A stretch of 64,000 nucleotides of DNA from Steinernema hermaphroditum (taxonomy: Eukaryota > Nematoda > Chromadorea > Rhabditida > Steinernematidae): the NCBI GenBank assembly GCA_030435675.1, contig CM059625.1, positions 558,001 through 622,000 of the forward strand. The letters run 5' to 3'. Under the pieces are notes generated by a model. The model was given only the letters and a program-made list of their open reading frames with translations. It was not told the DNA's origin and ran no database searches. Below are positions 12,701 through 27,632 of this stretch, one piece after another. The position numbers were made by a program, and so were the translations under genes. The first letter of the stretch is position 1. Each line of letters begins with the position of its first letter.

Positions 12701-15470
12701 CCACGAGCATTCTTGAGAAATTTAGTTTGCTCCGAAAGGTCAATCCCATATAGCACAACAATCGTTAGAACACCAATAAAAATAAATGCATTTTCCGATT
12801 TACTTTTTCTTCTGGTAGTTTTCCCGCAAAGTACAACTACAAATTCGTTTTTGGAAGTTAGCGAAACTTTAGTTAGACCAAGGAATAATTACTGTGCTGT
12901 GAGTGGTTATCGACATTAGCATAACTTTAAACTTTGTCGTAGTCTTCATTTCAATTCACGCAGCGTTTGCTTCTTGGCATGGCTAGGCTTGATAAACGTC
13001 GCTGCAGAGTTAAATCCACATTAATCAACCGGATGTTCGCCATATTCTTGATTGCCCCCGAGAGACAATAAATATCCTGGATAATATTAGCACATCATAG
13101 CGTGAGGGTACTTTGAGTTATGCAACAACATTGCAACTGAGTCGAGGCTTCGAATGCGCGGCATACAAACGATTATGATCGGATTAAACTAGCTCATCGT
13201 TCGTTCTCCGATGAAAAAATAGTTCAGCATGACGTATGCAGATTGAGCAATTGTGAGATCTCAAATCATTAAAAATGTTTGCCTTCCGCTGCTATGGTGA
13301 CAATCCTAAATCGAATATAGACGTCCAAATGCTTTTCTATATAGCCTTGTGCATTCAAGTCTTCTTGATTTCGATAGGCTCAAAACACGCATTTGTACGC
13401 AATATAAAAGAGCGGTCCAAGCAACAGCAACATTGACACCGTCTTGACCAAAGTGGACCAATCACGAAAACGTTGTGAACGCGTGCCCTTCAACGTTCGA
13501 AAATGAAAGCTAATTGAAAGTCGGAATGATGACAAATTGCCTCGCCTGAAGTGCTCATTAAATGGCATCACATATGTTGATCATTATAGCGGGAGGGCAG
13601 TCCGCAAAGCAAAAAAAATCTAAATATGACGAGTAGGGTAGATTCGCTTGAGAGGGGGATTTCCCGCGACCTGATGCGTCGTTCAATGATGCCCGGTGAT
13701 GGCTAACCGCGAGTTTAAAAAAAATTTAAAAATCAGCTGAAAACAATTAGTTTTTTTCGGACTCCAATGGGAAATAGGAATGGTAACCACTTTTAAGACT
13801 TCTGTATGCAAAAGATAAGCAAATACGCAATATTTTTGAAATTTTGGGATTTGTGTTGTATTATAAATTGTTTGCAATACGCAAGTGCATGTCGCTTACA
13901 TGGTAAGCAAATACGAAACTGCATGCTCGAGCTAGCTTGAAATTCGATCATCGTGTTGCTTATGAAACATGTGAACGTAAAGGGAAGTGTTTGCCCGAAA
14001 AAGCGAAAATCCCTCGCGATATACACATTCTGTGTTAGAACACAAGGTTGAAGGTAAAGCAAACAAGTTTACAAGCGCCATGAAAAAAACTCCAAGGCGT
14101 GCTTACTAATGCAGCTGATCTGCGCAGTGTGATACGTCAAGAAAAGGGAGAAAGCATGATGGTAGATACCAATAGACATAACACAAAATTTCAAATTCTG
14201 TGCGAAACGCGAGCCTTCATGAGCAAACACATGCAAATCAGAGTGTGTGCGCGTTCAGCCGTCATCAAACCATCATCGAAATGGTAATATTCCTGAAGAC
14301 AGGACGTCAGGCTATCCCTCGGCATGAACATGGCATACCCTCGAAAATTAGAAACGAATATCGACACAGAGAAACGACGTGAAGCGGATCGTAAGCATAA
14401 AGTGAATAGGCGAAGTAATGATGCCCCTAATGTTGTGTGGCAATTGGTTGTTAATGGGAAAATTCCATTTGCATACGGCTCGCAATGGCTTCGCAACGGA
14501 AAGCACGAATTAGAACGCGCGTACTATTTGTAATGAAACCGCTCTCCTTTTTGTATAGATATCTGGTAGTCATGGTCATTAGGACCCATAAGGCATGTAC
14601 TCAAAGCGGCTAAGAAAATGAGGATGGCTTTTTGTCGAGTTCGCTTAATCTAGCAGATATTTGCCGACAACGCGTTTGGAGAATATACGGCAGCGGCCAG
14701 TGAGGTCAGTAAGTAGCGAAGATTACCCAAATGTGAATGCATAAACACATGCGTGCTTGTGTCTCCTACTATGTGTCAGCTACGGCCTTAAGTGTGATGC
14801 ATGTGTAGCAGAATGCGCGCAGAGTACTCATAGGCGAGATGAGAACGAGTGAGTGCCGGCGAGAGAGAACGCCGTAGATGCCAGCTGGATGGCGAGTGAG
14901 GGACCCCGAAAGCGCCTTCTTGGATTGCCTCAAGCTCGCTGTTACGACTTGGCTACTGCTGCTGCGCTCTGCATCATGTGGATCGATCGGGTGCGCGAAC
15001 GAGCCGTTTGGACGAAAGGGTCCGTCCTCGTGCCGCACATACTCGCCAGGGCAAATAACCGCAGCGAACGCAACTCTCCGGGGAGACGTAAAGTTGGCGC
15101 TGCTGGCATCATGTAGCCAGGAAATTAGCTTTCACGCTCATCTCATGATAACGGTGTGATTGTTTGGAACGATTCGGAATATGCAAAGCAGAACGACGCA
15201 CCCCGCGTTTTTATTTGTATAAAGGGGAAGATAGCATTGCGCAACCTGTATCATAAAAAGTGTTGCTGAGCATACATATTTATAAAATTATAAGTGAGCT
15301 AATTCTGTAATCGAAATGAAAATGACTCATCACGCGGCTTTACACGTTCGTTAAACAGAGCTCAACAAAGTCGGTATGAAGTGTGTTAAGCACATTTATT
15401 TTATCTACATACATAGAGATACGCAGAAGTGAAAGGCACCGTAATTGACAGAAATGTTGTAGCTCGAAAA
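9782..15470. other. Long intergenic region between sqv-7 and unc-104
   Basis: This region is about 5.7 kb, mostly AT-rich, with no gene I can support. It must hold the unc-104 promoter (right to left) and the sqv-7 3' end. Two GC-rich patches stand out (about 11480-11930 and 14830-15110), both with overlapping open frames on both strands and no recognisable protein. A frame at 12550-12885 minus is open for about 110 codons with one hydrophobic stretch; I could not connect it to other exons. Confidence 0.55.
10828..10835. promoter_or_regulatory. Consensus CRE palindrome TGACGTCA
   Basis: TGACGTCA lies inside a 12-bp palindrome (CATGACGTCATG), about 1.1 kb upstream of the unc-104 start. It is the consensus site for CREB/ATF bZIP factors. 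A second CRE-like inverted pair, ACGTCAC-AA-GTGACGT, lies at about 8942-8957 in unc-104 intron 1. Function is inferred from motif and position only. Confidence 0.3.
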
Positions 15471-16789
15471 CTACTGTGGCAGAAGAGGCTGCTTATCATA
15501 TTTCGCATGCGTAGTAATTTCTCGACTTGTTGGCTTTGTGCGGAACGTAACATACGTATAAAGTATACTACCCAGCACACTGACGTTGATTCCCAAAAAG
15601 TTTGTCCATTGGAATACGTAATCACCACTCGAAAACATTCCAACATATGTCACAAACAGATTCTGAAATGAAGATACTATTAGCGTAACAAATATCAACA
15701 CAGAAAGGTTTGTAATGTTCGTAAGTGTGGGTCTACCATTGAGGTCTATTGCATAAAGAATATATACCTTAATGGGACCGACACAGGTTGTAGTCAATGC
15801 AGAATTGAAATGCGTGCAAACTACGAGAGAATAGTTCAAGATGAATCCGCAGATGCAGGACATTAAGAAGCAAGTAATAACAGCACCAGTGAGGTTGCCA
15901 GCGTCGATGAAATCTCGAACCTAAACATAGTCACTAATGTGCAATAGTTCCGCAAAATTTGAGTTGCCTTATTCGTTTCATCAGAGAAAAGGGCAAGTGC
16001 AAATGCGGGAATGAACATGAACAATGAGCTGTAGTAAAGTAGTCCGTATTTTCCCAATTCCTTTGCTTCAAGCTTCTGCTTCATATATACACCATTGGCA
16101 GCCGTGCACATGTTGTTGACGAAAATCAGGAAGTAACCGTATGAGTCAAAGGAAAGATCATAGATGGCAGCAATGATGGAACCGAGAACCATGAGGCTAA
16201 CACTAACTTTCACGGCAAATGAAGGACGAACCCTTAATGCATTACATAGTCTTGAAACAATATATGAAATAGATGCTCACCTGAGAATCATAAATTCGAG
16301 AATCATCGTCATTAAAATTGAAAATCTTCTTAATACTGTAAACATGGGCAAGCTAAAAAGATTTACATTACACACGCTGACAATGCTCGCCTTTGCTAAC
16401 TTTATGATCTTCGTCCCACCCAGACCGGAAACCAAATTCAGGAAGTAGAAGATAGGCAACGGAAAAATCTGCAAATTCAAGAAAATATAACAACGAGGGA
16501 CGAAAAATTCTATCGAACCTTCCGTACAACACTTCGGTCAAATTTCGGATACGAAACTAAGCGCAGCTCACCACCTATAAATATGATGACAATCGTGGCG
16601 AACATCTGTCCAACAGCTGTCCATAAAAATGATGGAAATCTGAATAATCACAAAATAGTCATGAAAAAACCACGGCACTACTTACCTGAAGTTAGTTAAA
16701 AGTATTTTATTTACAAACATTATGAGGATTGAGGAGAGTGCGTAGAAAAGCGCGGAAAGCGCCCGTTTCCACACTGATTTCTCTTCCAT
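15471..16789 (-). CDS. sqv-7: SQV-7-like UDP-sugar transporter (SLC35D)
   Basis: This multi-pass Golgi antiporter imports UDP-sugars; C. elegans SQV-7 carries UDP-GlcA, UDP-GalNAc and UDP-Gal for chondroitin and heparan synthes. Seven exons: 16686-16789, 16519-16639, 16401-16468, 16281-16352, 15968-16232, 15768-15920, 15471-15662, giving 324 residues, close to the family's ~330. Diagnostic blocks are SYPKFDRSVVRK, LPMFTVLRRFSILMTM, LNYSLVVCTHFNSALTT and YVGMFSSGDYVFQWTNFLG. An acceptor ends at 16792, so the leader before ATG is only two bases, which suggests trans-splicing. The intron 15921-15967 is GC-AG (AAG|GCAACT). It is next to unc-104 on the same strand, the order I recall for C. elegans. 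A close SLC35D paralogue cannot be fully excluded. Confidence 0.9.
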
Positions 16790-16792
16790 ACC

Positions 16793-17905
16793 TGAAACAT
16801 GCAAATCATACGTTTACTTGCTCACCCTGTGATTAGTCTTATAACGCAGCTTAATCGAAATAGCGACCGTTGAATTAAAAGGAAGCTAATGGGACCCAAA
16901 CCATTCTCGTACAGAATCTAGCCATTAAAACCCGCATTTCACGAAGCCAAGTACAGTGAAGTCTTGCATTTACAGCAAGTCAGTCTCGACTACCGAACTG
17001 TGCAGAGTTAAAGAGAATTACCATACATATGAAGTGTTAGTAAAGCAACCGTACGCGAAATTTTTACAGCAAGACTATATGCAGCAAAAGTGGCGGCCAT
17101 GCACTTCACGACCCGTATTAACGGTGGTCATCAAAGCCGTGGAGGAACATCCATTTAATATAAACAGCGTGCATTGCTGTTTGCCGAAGTTTGCACATTT
17201 GCGCCAGGGTCATGTTCGCTGTGAGAAGACATTTTTCGCGCTAGATTAGACATAACATAACCGCGTGGCACAGTCGCGAAACCGAGATGGCAACCGATAT
17301 CCCTACCAAAAGAACAATGCGAGCGGTTTTTAAAACTGGAATGACACACCCAATGACATCCGGCACTTTACAGTTGGACCTGCGAGCTTCATAGCTGTAT
17401 GGTAATAATAATTATTGATTTTTCTAGCCATAAATCTCTGTACCAGAAAGCGGCACAAAATATTGCGTAATATATGCAAATAAAAAGAATAAAGTGGAAT
17501 CAGAAATCTAGATACATAACGTGCAGCAACACAACCCTACGCAATAGCGAACCAGTCATTTTCCAATTTATTCCACTATTTTACAATTCAAGGCTTCTTA
17601 TAAACTGGTCTTCTCAAATGATACAACGCATTAATAAAAGTCTTTGCATTACAATTCATATTTTTGGATGTTCCAAAAATTTGGCACAATTTACAATTGG
17701 GCGAGGGAGAACTGAAGAGATGTGTGGTTATTATGGACATTGGGGAAGTTGTGGTTTCCTTAAAGCTACGGGAGCGGTTTAGAGATTTTTGAGGTGTACA
17801 ATGTGATCAAATCATTTTTTACAAGCTTGGGGAATGACGATCGTGATGAGACGTTGAGCATTTCGGTAAAGGCTGTTCTGCGTTTCAAAAATGGGTGTGG
17901 CAATC
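16793..17905. other. Intergenic DNA between sqv-7 and the DENND5 gene
   Basis: About 1.1 kb separates the sqv-7 start from the end of the DENND5-like gene, both on the minus strand. The chance open frames at 16956-17249 and 17474-17782 lack signal, domain or splice support. I see nothing else in it. Confidence 0.6.
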
Positions 17906-20900
17906 TTATTCGATTCCATACGTGAGCGATTTTTCTAACTTAAATTGAAACTCGTTGAGAGAATTGAGTAGTTTTGAAAGGTATGAGAGATGAGTGGGAT
18001 TGCGCAGGAATGAGGTTTCGTCGTACATCTGACTTGTGACTGGGGTCCAGGCCATGAGCGGTAGAAGGCCTGACAGAACGTGATCTCTGTGAACTGTGAA
18101 TTAAACTCCATCCTGAGAAAAAAAGTTCACCTCAACGTTAAGAGGATGAACGCATGAAACTTTCCATCCTTTCCTACAGCATTGTTGGCACTGATCTTCT
18201 GGACTAAATTACAGGAGTGGACGATAAGAGCACGCTGCTCTCTTGTCAGCTTTCGATACTCCCCGCAATGAAACAGGTTGAAAAACCATCCAGAGACTTT
18301 CTCTTAAATTGCGAAAATAAAACAGCAGAAAACTTTGTGTAACGTACCAACATAGTCCCACGGGTAGGGTTGCTTGAATAGCCGATTAGTCCAGTGAGCG
18401 TCATAGCGACCCAGGGCGAATACTTGCTCGAGACAGAAGACAAGGCCGCGGTCTCCACAGAGGAGCTGGGTCAACTGGCGATCGCCGCCTTTTTCCGAAG
18501 CGTAGAAGTGCTGGACAAGTGCATTAACTGACGCACCGAGAAGATGTTGAAGCTCGGCTGTGCGAGTTTCTGAAAACCAAAATCACAATTTCTGCACAGA
18601 GGGCAGGTTCGTTCTGAACATACGTCGTGTTCTCAAGGACACATGACGTTTGCATTTAGAATTCGAAATGGCCTGATACACATTGTTTCTGTGCTTGAAA
18701 AAAAATTAGCTTACTTGTCTTACTTCCTTGGCCCGCATCTGATGACCTTCCAGCACTAGGCGACCGAACTCTGGATGGAGTCCTACTTCTAGAGCCCGAT
18801 TTTGAAGCCGAGCTTGTTACTTGGGAAGTAGATCCATTGGAAGATCCATAATTTGCCGATTGGAAGGTGGATACAGGCGCCTCTGCTTCGGGATCGAGTC
18901 TTGGAAGACACTCAGCAACAAGTAAACGCTCCAGACTTCCGTCATCGACGCCTCTCCCGAACCACCGTCCACAACTGAAGCGATAAGTCTGCGATGTGAT
19001 TTGATTTCGCACAATCACCTAAATGATTTTCATTTTATGGTGAAAATATTTTGCAAGATTTATGTCAGTCCTTTTTTCCACTTTTAAATGAGCGCAGAAT
19101 GCTGTCGTTGCAATGCGCAGCTTGATAACGCCGATAAGATCTGTGACACACTTACATAATCGAGGAACCACTTTGGCGGCGTGCCGGACTTTTCTATTTT
19201 CTCGCGGTCGTGCCCGATGCGCAGCGTCGATAACACACCCAGGTTCATGTGGTCAAATGTAAATTGGAGCGAACCAGTCGGCAGCGGTATGATGGGGGTG
19301 CTGTTGAGTGATCCTGCCAGCAGAATCCATGCACCAGCAGAGGCAAGATGCTTCGTATTCCCGGTCACAAGAAGGATTTCATATTGCATCTTCGTGCGCG
19401 GAAAAGTGTTTGTGAAGCAGTTGAAATCGGCGGCATTGAGAGAGAGTATGTGGAATAGGAATTGTTCTTTTTCGTCGTCACATCGAAGGAAGGCATAACG
19501 CTTGTAGAGCTTCCTGAAATAGTGATTTTATAAGGTTCAACAGCAAACCGGCACTCTAATGCACAGTCCGCGCCTAGTACCCAGTGGAAATAATCGATTA
19601 ATCAATGAGGCGTCAAAAGGGACAACTCTGTGTAGAACTTACTGTAAAATTTGATGTTTCGATAAAATCGTTTTCAGATGTTTATGGAGCAGTTTTCGTT
19701 CTAAGGCTAGCCTAACAAATGCTCTTGCGAAGCCGATTTCCGTTTTGATCTCCGTCATCCGTAGCACATTCCTAAACAGATCACTTGAGCGCAGACGAAA
19801 CCAAAAAACCTTACTTCAGATCGTAGGCAATGTGATTAGGTAGCGGTTCAAGAGCCACCCTAGGGTCGGGACTCCTGGGTCTCGATAGCGAGCGTTTCCG
19901 CTCCGGACGCACAAATTCTACATGATTCGCAGTAGCTGCCACATTATCACTTGACCCAGTCCAATGGGGCGTAAAGTCTAAAAAAATGAAATATCAAATG
20001 AAAAACATTTTGCGATGCCAAGCCATGCAATGAGTTAAAGCGATTTTGTTAAGCACGATTCGTGGTAGATCGGTGAGTTGTGGAGTCGAATTAGTGAAGA
20101 CGCATCATGTGAGAAGTGACGAAAGGCGTCGTTCTTACCGCTCACGGAATTGGCTTTCGTTAATTTTTGATTTGGGAATCGTTGGAAGGACTGCGATCGC
20201 CCCATCATAGTGGAGCTCAAGGTAGGTCCGAGAACGGACGACGTTGTCGAAGCCGAACTGATCTTGTCACAAATAAAATTTGCCGCTCGAAGTATAGATT
20301 TCGACCAGGCTGGCGCATCTTCTTCGGCAGCGCCTTCAATCTTGAGTTCCTTTTGAATATTTTGTACGATCTCCGTTAGCTTCCCCACATTTGACACGTT
20401 GACTTCTTTGTTCTCGACGTCGTCCTCCAAGTCACCAGCAGAAAAACCGATTTTTGACCGATGAGCTTCAGCTATAAGCGCAAGGACCTCACAAACACAA
20501 CATAGAAATCATTGAAAGCGGCGCTACAATTTCTGTCTGATTTCACAAAAGCTAACATCGCGTCATAGTCACACCAGAACTGTTTTGTGTTTATCGCTTA
20601 CGCTCTAATCTCTTTCGCAAAAGAATCCACGCAAATGCTGATATTGGAAAATAAGAAAAGGTAAACAATATCACTTATGAGTGCCGTCTTACCTGGAGAC
20701 AGCGAAGTAGTCATTAGAGGCGCTTTAACGTCGGTCTTTTCAAATTCCTGATGTAGAAGTACATGAGCCCAGAGTGCAGATTTGCCCTGAAATCGAAATT
20801 ACAGTTTCTACGTTTATTAGTCATCTGTCTCAGTCTAGTATATTGCCATAGTACCAAGCGGCATAGAAAAAGTTTTTAAGTTAACTTTTTACGATATCTA

Positions 20901-23900
20901 TTAATTTAGTATACATCCATCCCCTACCTGTTTTTTGAACATTCCGTGAGCCCATATACGCTCTAACAGATCACATAAGCTTGCTACGAGTGTATTCTCC
21001 TCGACCCCAGTCACACTTGGATCCACATGACCCAGCTGCACCGCTTCCTTCCCCATTTTTTCCACAAGCATTCTTTTCGTCTTTCCTTTGGTTTCCTTCA
21101 ACAGCTGGTCAACGAACTTCCAATTTTGCTTGGCGATTTGCTCTGGTGTGTCGCCCATGCCATAAGTACTTCGACGATTCGCTGCATTTGTACTTCCGCT
21201 TCCTGTACCATCGAGGAAATTTCCGGTCTAAAATAACGTTTGTAAATGAGCTTTCAACGAAAAAAGCAGTAAACGAGCCACAAATTATAACAAATGTAAA
21301 AAAGCGGAATTTATAAATCAACAATGATGCTTTGCTATCGCCTACAATGAAAGCGTAGAAACTTACTAAATCCTGCGATAGGTCGTCCTCTGACTAAATT
21401 TTTGAATGATATAGAATCCGTTTGAAGTATGTAACAAAAAAGGTGTAAAAACGTACGTCGAATTTTTTTGGTCGAAGACGCCGGTGTCTTTGCTTCCATG
21501 GGCTCGGTATAGGACTGCAGAATTGGGACCCTTCAAGAAGGATGGAATTGAGTTCTGGGAAAATTCCGCAATATGTATCGGGAACAGCTCCAGCAATGGC
21601 GTGGGGTTGGGGAACGATGTAGTCGAAAGCCTCCTCTCGCTTTGTTATTAAATCGTCTGAACGTTTAATACCAGCCAACGCATGTCCGCTCAGAAGTACC
21701 TGTTTCAACTGTAGCAGTTGCTGTTTCATATGTTGGAGTTCGTACCATTGCCGATCCAAGTTTTTGGCGCAACCTTTCCACGCGATCTTCGAAGGTGACC
21801 AAGTTTTCGTCTGCTGTTTCCCACTGGGATAGGATTTTGGAGTCGATGAACGAGGTAAACATCTATAAGGAATATTTCATTGTGGTAGATTTTACAATGG
21901 GTAACCTGTGTTTCCAGAAAAGCGGCCAAGAAGGGTAGATGACTGTCCGGTTGGTCAGAGAGAAATGACGCTTTGTCGAAGTTCGCTACTGAGTCCCGAT
22001 TGGCGAAATAGGATTCACTGTCCTCGAACATCCCACCTCCTATCATGAAGTTGTCGTATGAGTACAGAAGGCACACAAAAACATTGAGCACTACTTCGCG
22101 AATGGAGTTATTCAGCTTCATGTCCTAAAAATCGCCTATTTTTATGTTTAGCACACACGTGAGTTTACCTTAAAGTAAGACTTGCAAGTGGGCGAATTCA
22201 TAAAAGAGTCATTTGAGTTGATTTCTTGTTCGATGCTGTCCATTTCGACTGCAACTCCAGCTCTTCGAGCAATTGCTTGAACTCTGTGTATGAATGTTAT
22301 ATTAGAAATTGGTACACTGCTATACCTAGCTAGGGTTTCACTCATTTTCCAGGCATCATTCAACGGTGGTGAATCCTTTTCTTTATCGCTTTCATCCTGC
22401 TCGAAATCGACATTCGACAAGCGTAGCGAGTTTTGCAGCACTGATCCCATGGCATGATCGTCGAAAGACCGGGACATTCTTTTTGACGTCCATTCGTCCT
22501 TTTTCCTAGCTGAGAGACCGCTTGTCTTCTTTGGGCGCATCTTTACTTCCGCGGTACATTCTTCATGAGCTTTATTCAGAAGATTCGTAATCTCTGTTGC
22601 CAGATGCCTTGCCTGAGGTAAGGGAGGCACATCTTCCGGAAGATCGAGTTCACCGGTGTCAAGATCCATTACACACACATTTGACTGAAAAGTTGCTCTG
22701 TTCAGGGATCCAGGGAAGCCATATTTATAAAGATGTCCACAAATATATTGTCATTTACCTGAAAAATCTGCTCGGGAATGCAATCCTCATAACATAGTCC
22801 CATAATGTACGGTACCGGGGCCTCAACAAACTTCAATTGCGAATAAGGTAGAATAGGCACATAAGTCAGTTGCCATCTAAACGGAAAGGCCAGGGCACAA
22901 AGACTCTCAGCAACCAGCATCAGCCGTTTCAGTGCTAAAATATAAATATTTACTTTTAAAAACAGCGGAATGATTACATCTTGAGCAGAGGAGGATCTGA
23001 TGTTCGAGCAGGAAGCACGTAAATAAACGTAAGAACTTTTCCACCGTAACCAGATCGAAAAGTTTTCGCAACGCATAGTCGAAGAACGGCAATTCTCGCG
23101 AACCGGGTCTTTGGAGCACTAGGTCATGGGAGTTGAGGCTAACTTTGAGTGTACTGCCAGGGGCAGGTAAGGGCACCTAAAGCGAAAGACACTAAAGTGA
23201 AAACTCACTAGCTTGAAGCTCAACCCACTTCATTGAGCATCCAATAAATGTAGCTTTCTAAGGCAAACTGAGGAGGTTGAGAGTCGGAGCAAATCATTGA
23301 GTAAAATGCATTGAGCACGTTTTCACAGGCGTCGACAATAGGAATCCTCGTGATCAGGCAGATACACTTTGACATGTACAGTTGGTTACAACCAACGTCA
23401 TAGTAGGATATTCGTTTGGAGCGATTCTTTCGGGATCCCCGTGGGAGAGTGTGGTTACCGCCGGATACCGTCCCTGGTGGATGATGAACTCTGTCCGAGT
23501 GTTTCTCCATGGCTGTTAATTCGCGGACGTGTTCTGTATGCAAAAGGGACATCTGCTCGCAGATACTAAGGTCGCGAACTTCCTGAAACATGCTAGCTTC
23601 AACTATGCTAAAATTCTATTAATAATTGGTGGCGAACCATGTCACGTACCCAAAACTACATAGAAACTGCGTGAGCAGGCGTGTGTGACTAACCTCGTAA
23701 AATATCAGAGCACATCCATTCACTCTGGATCCATCCTCACGGATGTTTGCGAAAGTGTGGATCGCTGGCTTCGGTACATCTTTTTCCGTATAGAATCTCA
23801 ATCCTTTCGGCATGCAAAGCTGAAATGGCCGTCTTGTAATAGCAGGCTCATCAAATGCACTTACAGAAACTATGTCATGCGAGAAGTGTAGGGACTTTCG

Positions 23901-24583
23901 GACCTGTGGGAAGTGCGACAGCACTTTTGAAACGTACGAGCGTTCCATTGGCGGCGTGGAATTTCGGCATTGCCCGTTGGTTAGCTCGACAGAAACGTCG
24001 CATGAATTGTCGACCTAAATGAGCCAATTGAGGAAGACTACATTGAGATGAATGTCCTTCAGAGAACTAAGCGAATTAATTATTCATCATGACTCGACTG
24101 GGGGGCAGGAATAAAGCCAATCAAATACTTTTTACTGACACTTGAGCCGACGAATAACGACCATAAAACATTCCTGGATTTGGCAACGAGATGAGAAGAA
24201 TTGAATCGATGAAATTGTAGCTGTACGTTTCAAGCACATTCTGGGCAGCAATTTGTTCACTCGTAAATCACTTCTTTTGCAAAAAAACTTTGAAGGGATA
24301 TCGAGAAAAGCTAAAAGTTTGCTAATTCATGTTAAGATTAAAAAAAACTAAGTGTCCTGAGCAGAAAATGAGCATTCATGTAAAAATACACAATGGATAT
24401 GCAACTAAATATGAATGGATGAGTGTTTGTAAAATATTCAAGACAATATTCAAGATTAAGCAGATAAAAACCAACCGTGAGGCCAGCATCCTTGTCCAAT
24501 CCCACAAGAACAAAGTAGTCCACCAACGTTAGATCAGAATCCGGATTCGTGACGGTTCCGTCGGCGAGCGAACAAGACGCCAT
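17906..24583 (-). CDS. DENND5/RAB6IP1-type DENN-domain Rab GEF
   Basis: DENND5 proteins bind Rab6 and activate Rab39-class GTPases at endosomes and Golgi. I built 22 exons: 24476-24583, 23865-24014, 23694-23819, 23229-23582, 22978-23176, 22759-22934, 22326-22684, 22169-22283, 21906-22124, 21700-21862, 21457-21656, 21367-21393, 20928-21227, 20693-20786, 20139-20471, 19815-19977, 19643-19771, 19156-19513, 18715-19018, 18348-18569, 18131-18302, 17906-18086. Total 1,483 residues, versus about 1,290 in mammals. Domains in order: DENN (residues ~10-450; [29 protein letters not shown]), RUN1 (~745 on; [28 protein letters not shown]), PLAT (~1100-1220; [29 protein letters not shown]), RUN2 (~1290-1483; [23 protein letters not shown]). 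This order is unique to DENND5. Ser-rich linkers account for the extra length. Confidence 0.95.
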
Positions 24584-27118
<2,535 letters not shown>

Positions 27119-27121
27119 GCT

Positions 27122-27170
<49 letters not shown>

Positions 27171-27189
27171 TCAAGCCCACCCGGGAGCG
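27119..27189 (+). pseudogene. tRNA-Asn (GUU) copy with a shortened T-arm region
   Basis: The acceptor strands GCTTCCG and CGGGAGC pair (one G-U). The D arm GCGCAATCGGTTAGCGC and anticodon arm TTCGG-CTGTTAA-CCGAA (anticodon GTT) are intact. Compared with the usual 74-nt eukaryotic tRNA-Asn, three bases are missing between the anticodon arm and the T loop. This leaves either a two-base variable loop or a mismatched T stem. I therefore call it a probable pseudogene; a functional but unusually compact tRNA is possible. Confidence 0.65.
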
Positions 27190-27632
27190 TTTATTTGCAC
27201 TTCAGGATTAACGTTCGCTCGTGACTTTCTATTCGTTTTAAATATGTTCTAGTTGTTAATAGTGTTGTCGTCGTTACACATGCACACAATCGATGAAAAT
27301 CGAAGATCCTAGAACCTACGGAACCGATAGCGGCATCTGCTGAGTCATGTGATATGAAATTCAATAAACAATAATTTATTCTAGCTTCGGCCATTCACAA
27401 TGTACAGAACATATATAAACAGACTATATGGAGGGATGTTTTCATCTGATGTTAGTATTCGTCAAGAGAAGTCCGCTGTCGTCTATGAAACAGTTTTACT
27501 GGGGATCAGCTTGGTGCGGATTTGAGATCATCGAATTTGCGGAATGGTTAGTTTTTAAAGACAGGGATAGGAGATTTGCGATGTTGGAGAAGTGAAAGGG
27601 CTAACAGGGCTTCGGCATTATAGAATAGCCCT
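27190..27632. other. Intergenic DNA downstream of the neuropeptide-like gene
   Basis: About 440 nt between the tRNA-Asn copy and the stop codon of the minus-strand neuropeptide-like gene. Nothing recognisable; it should carry the 3' UTR of that gene. Confidence 0.5.

Noticed and set aside
12550..12885. About 110 open codons on the minus strand with a hydrophobic stretch
   Set aside because: No start codon with a credible leader, no matching exons and no recognised family; possible relic only.
24100..24260. Hidden exon in DENND5 intron 1 (open minus-strand frame with [15 protein letters not shown])
   Set aside because: Exon 1 joins directly to the exon at 24014 in phase, and the segment matches nothing in the family.
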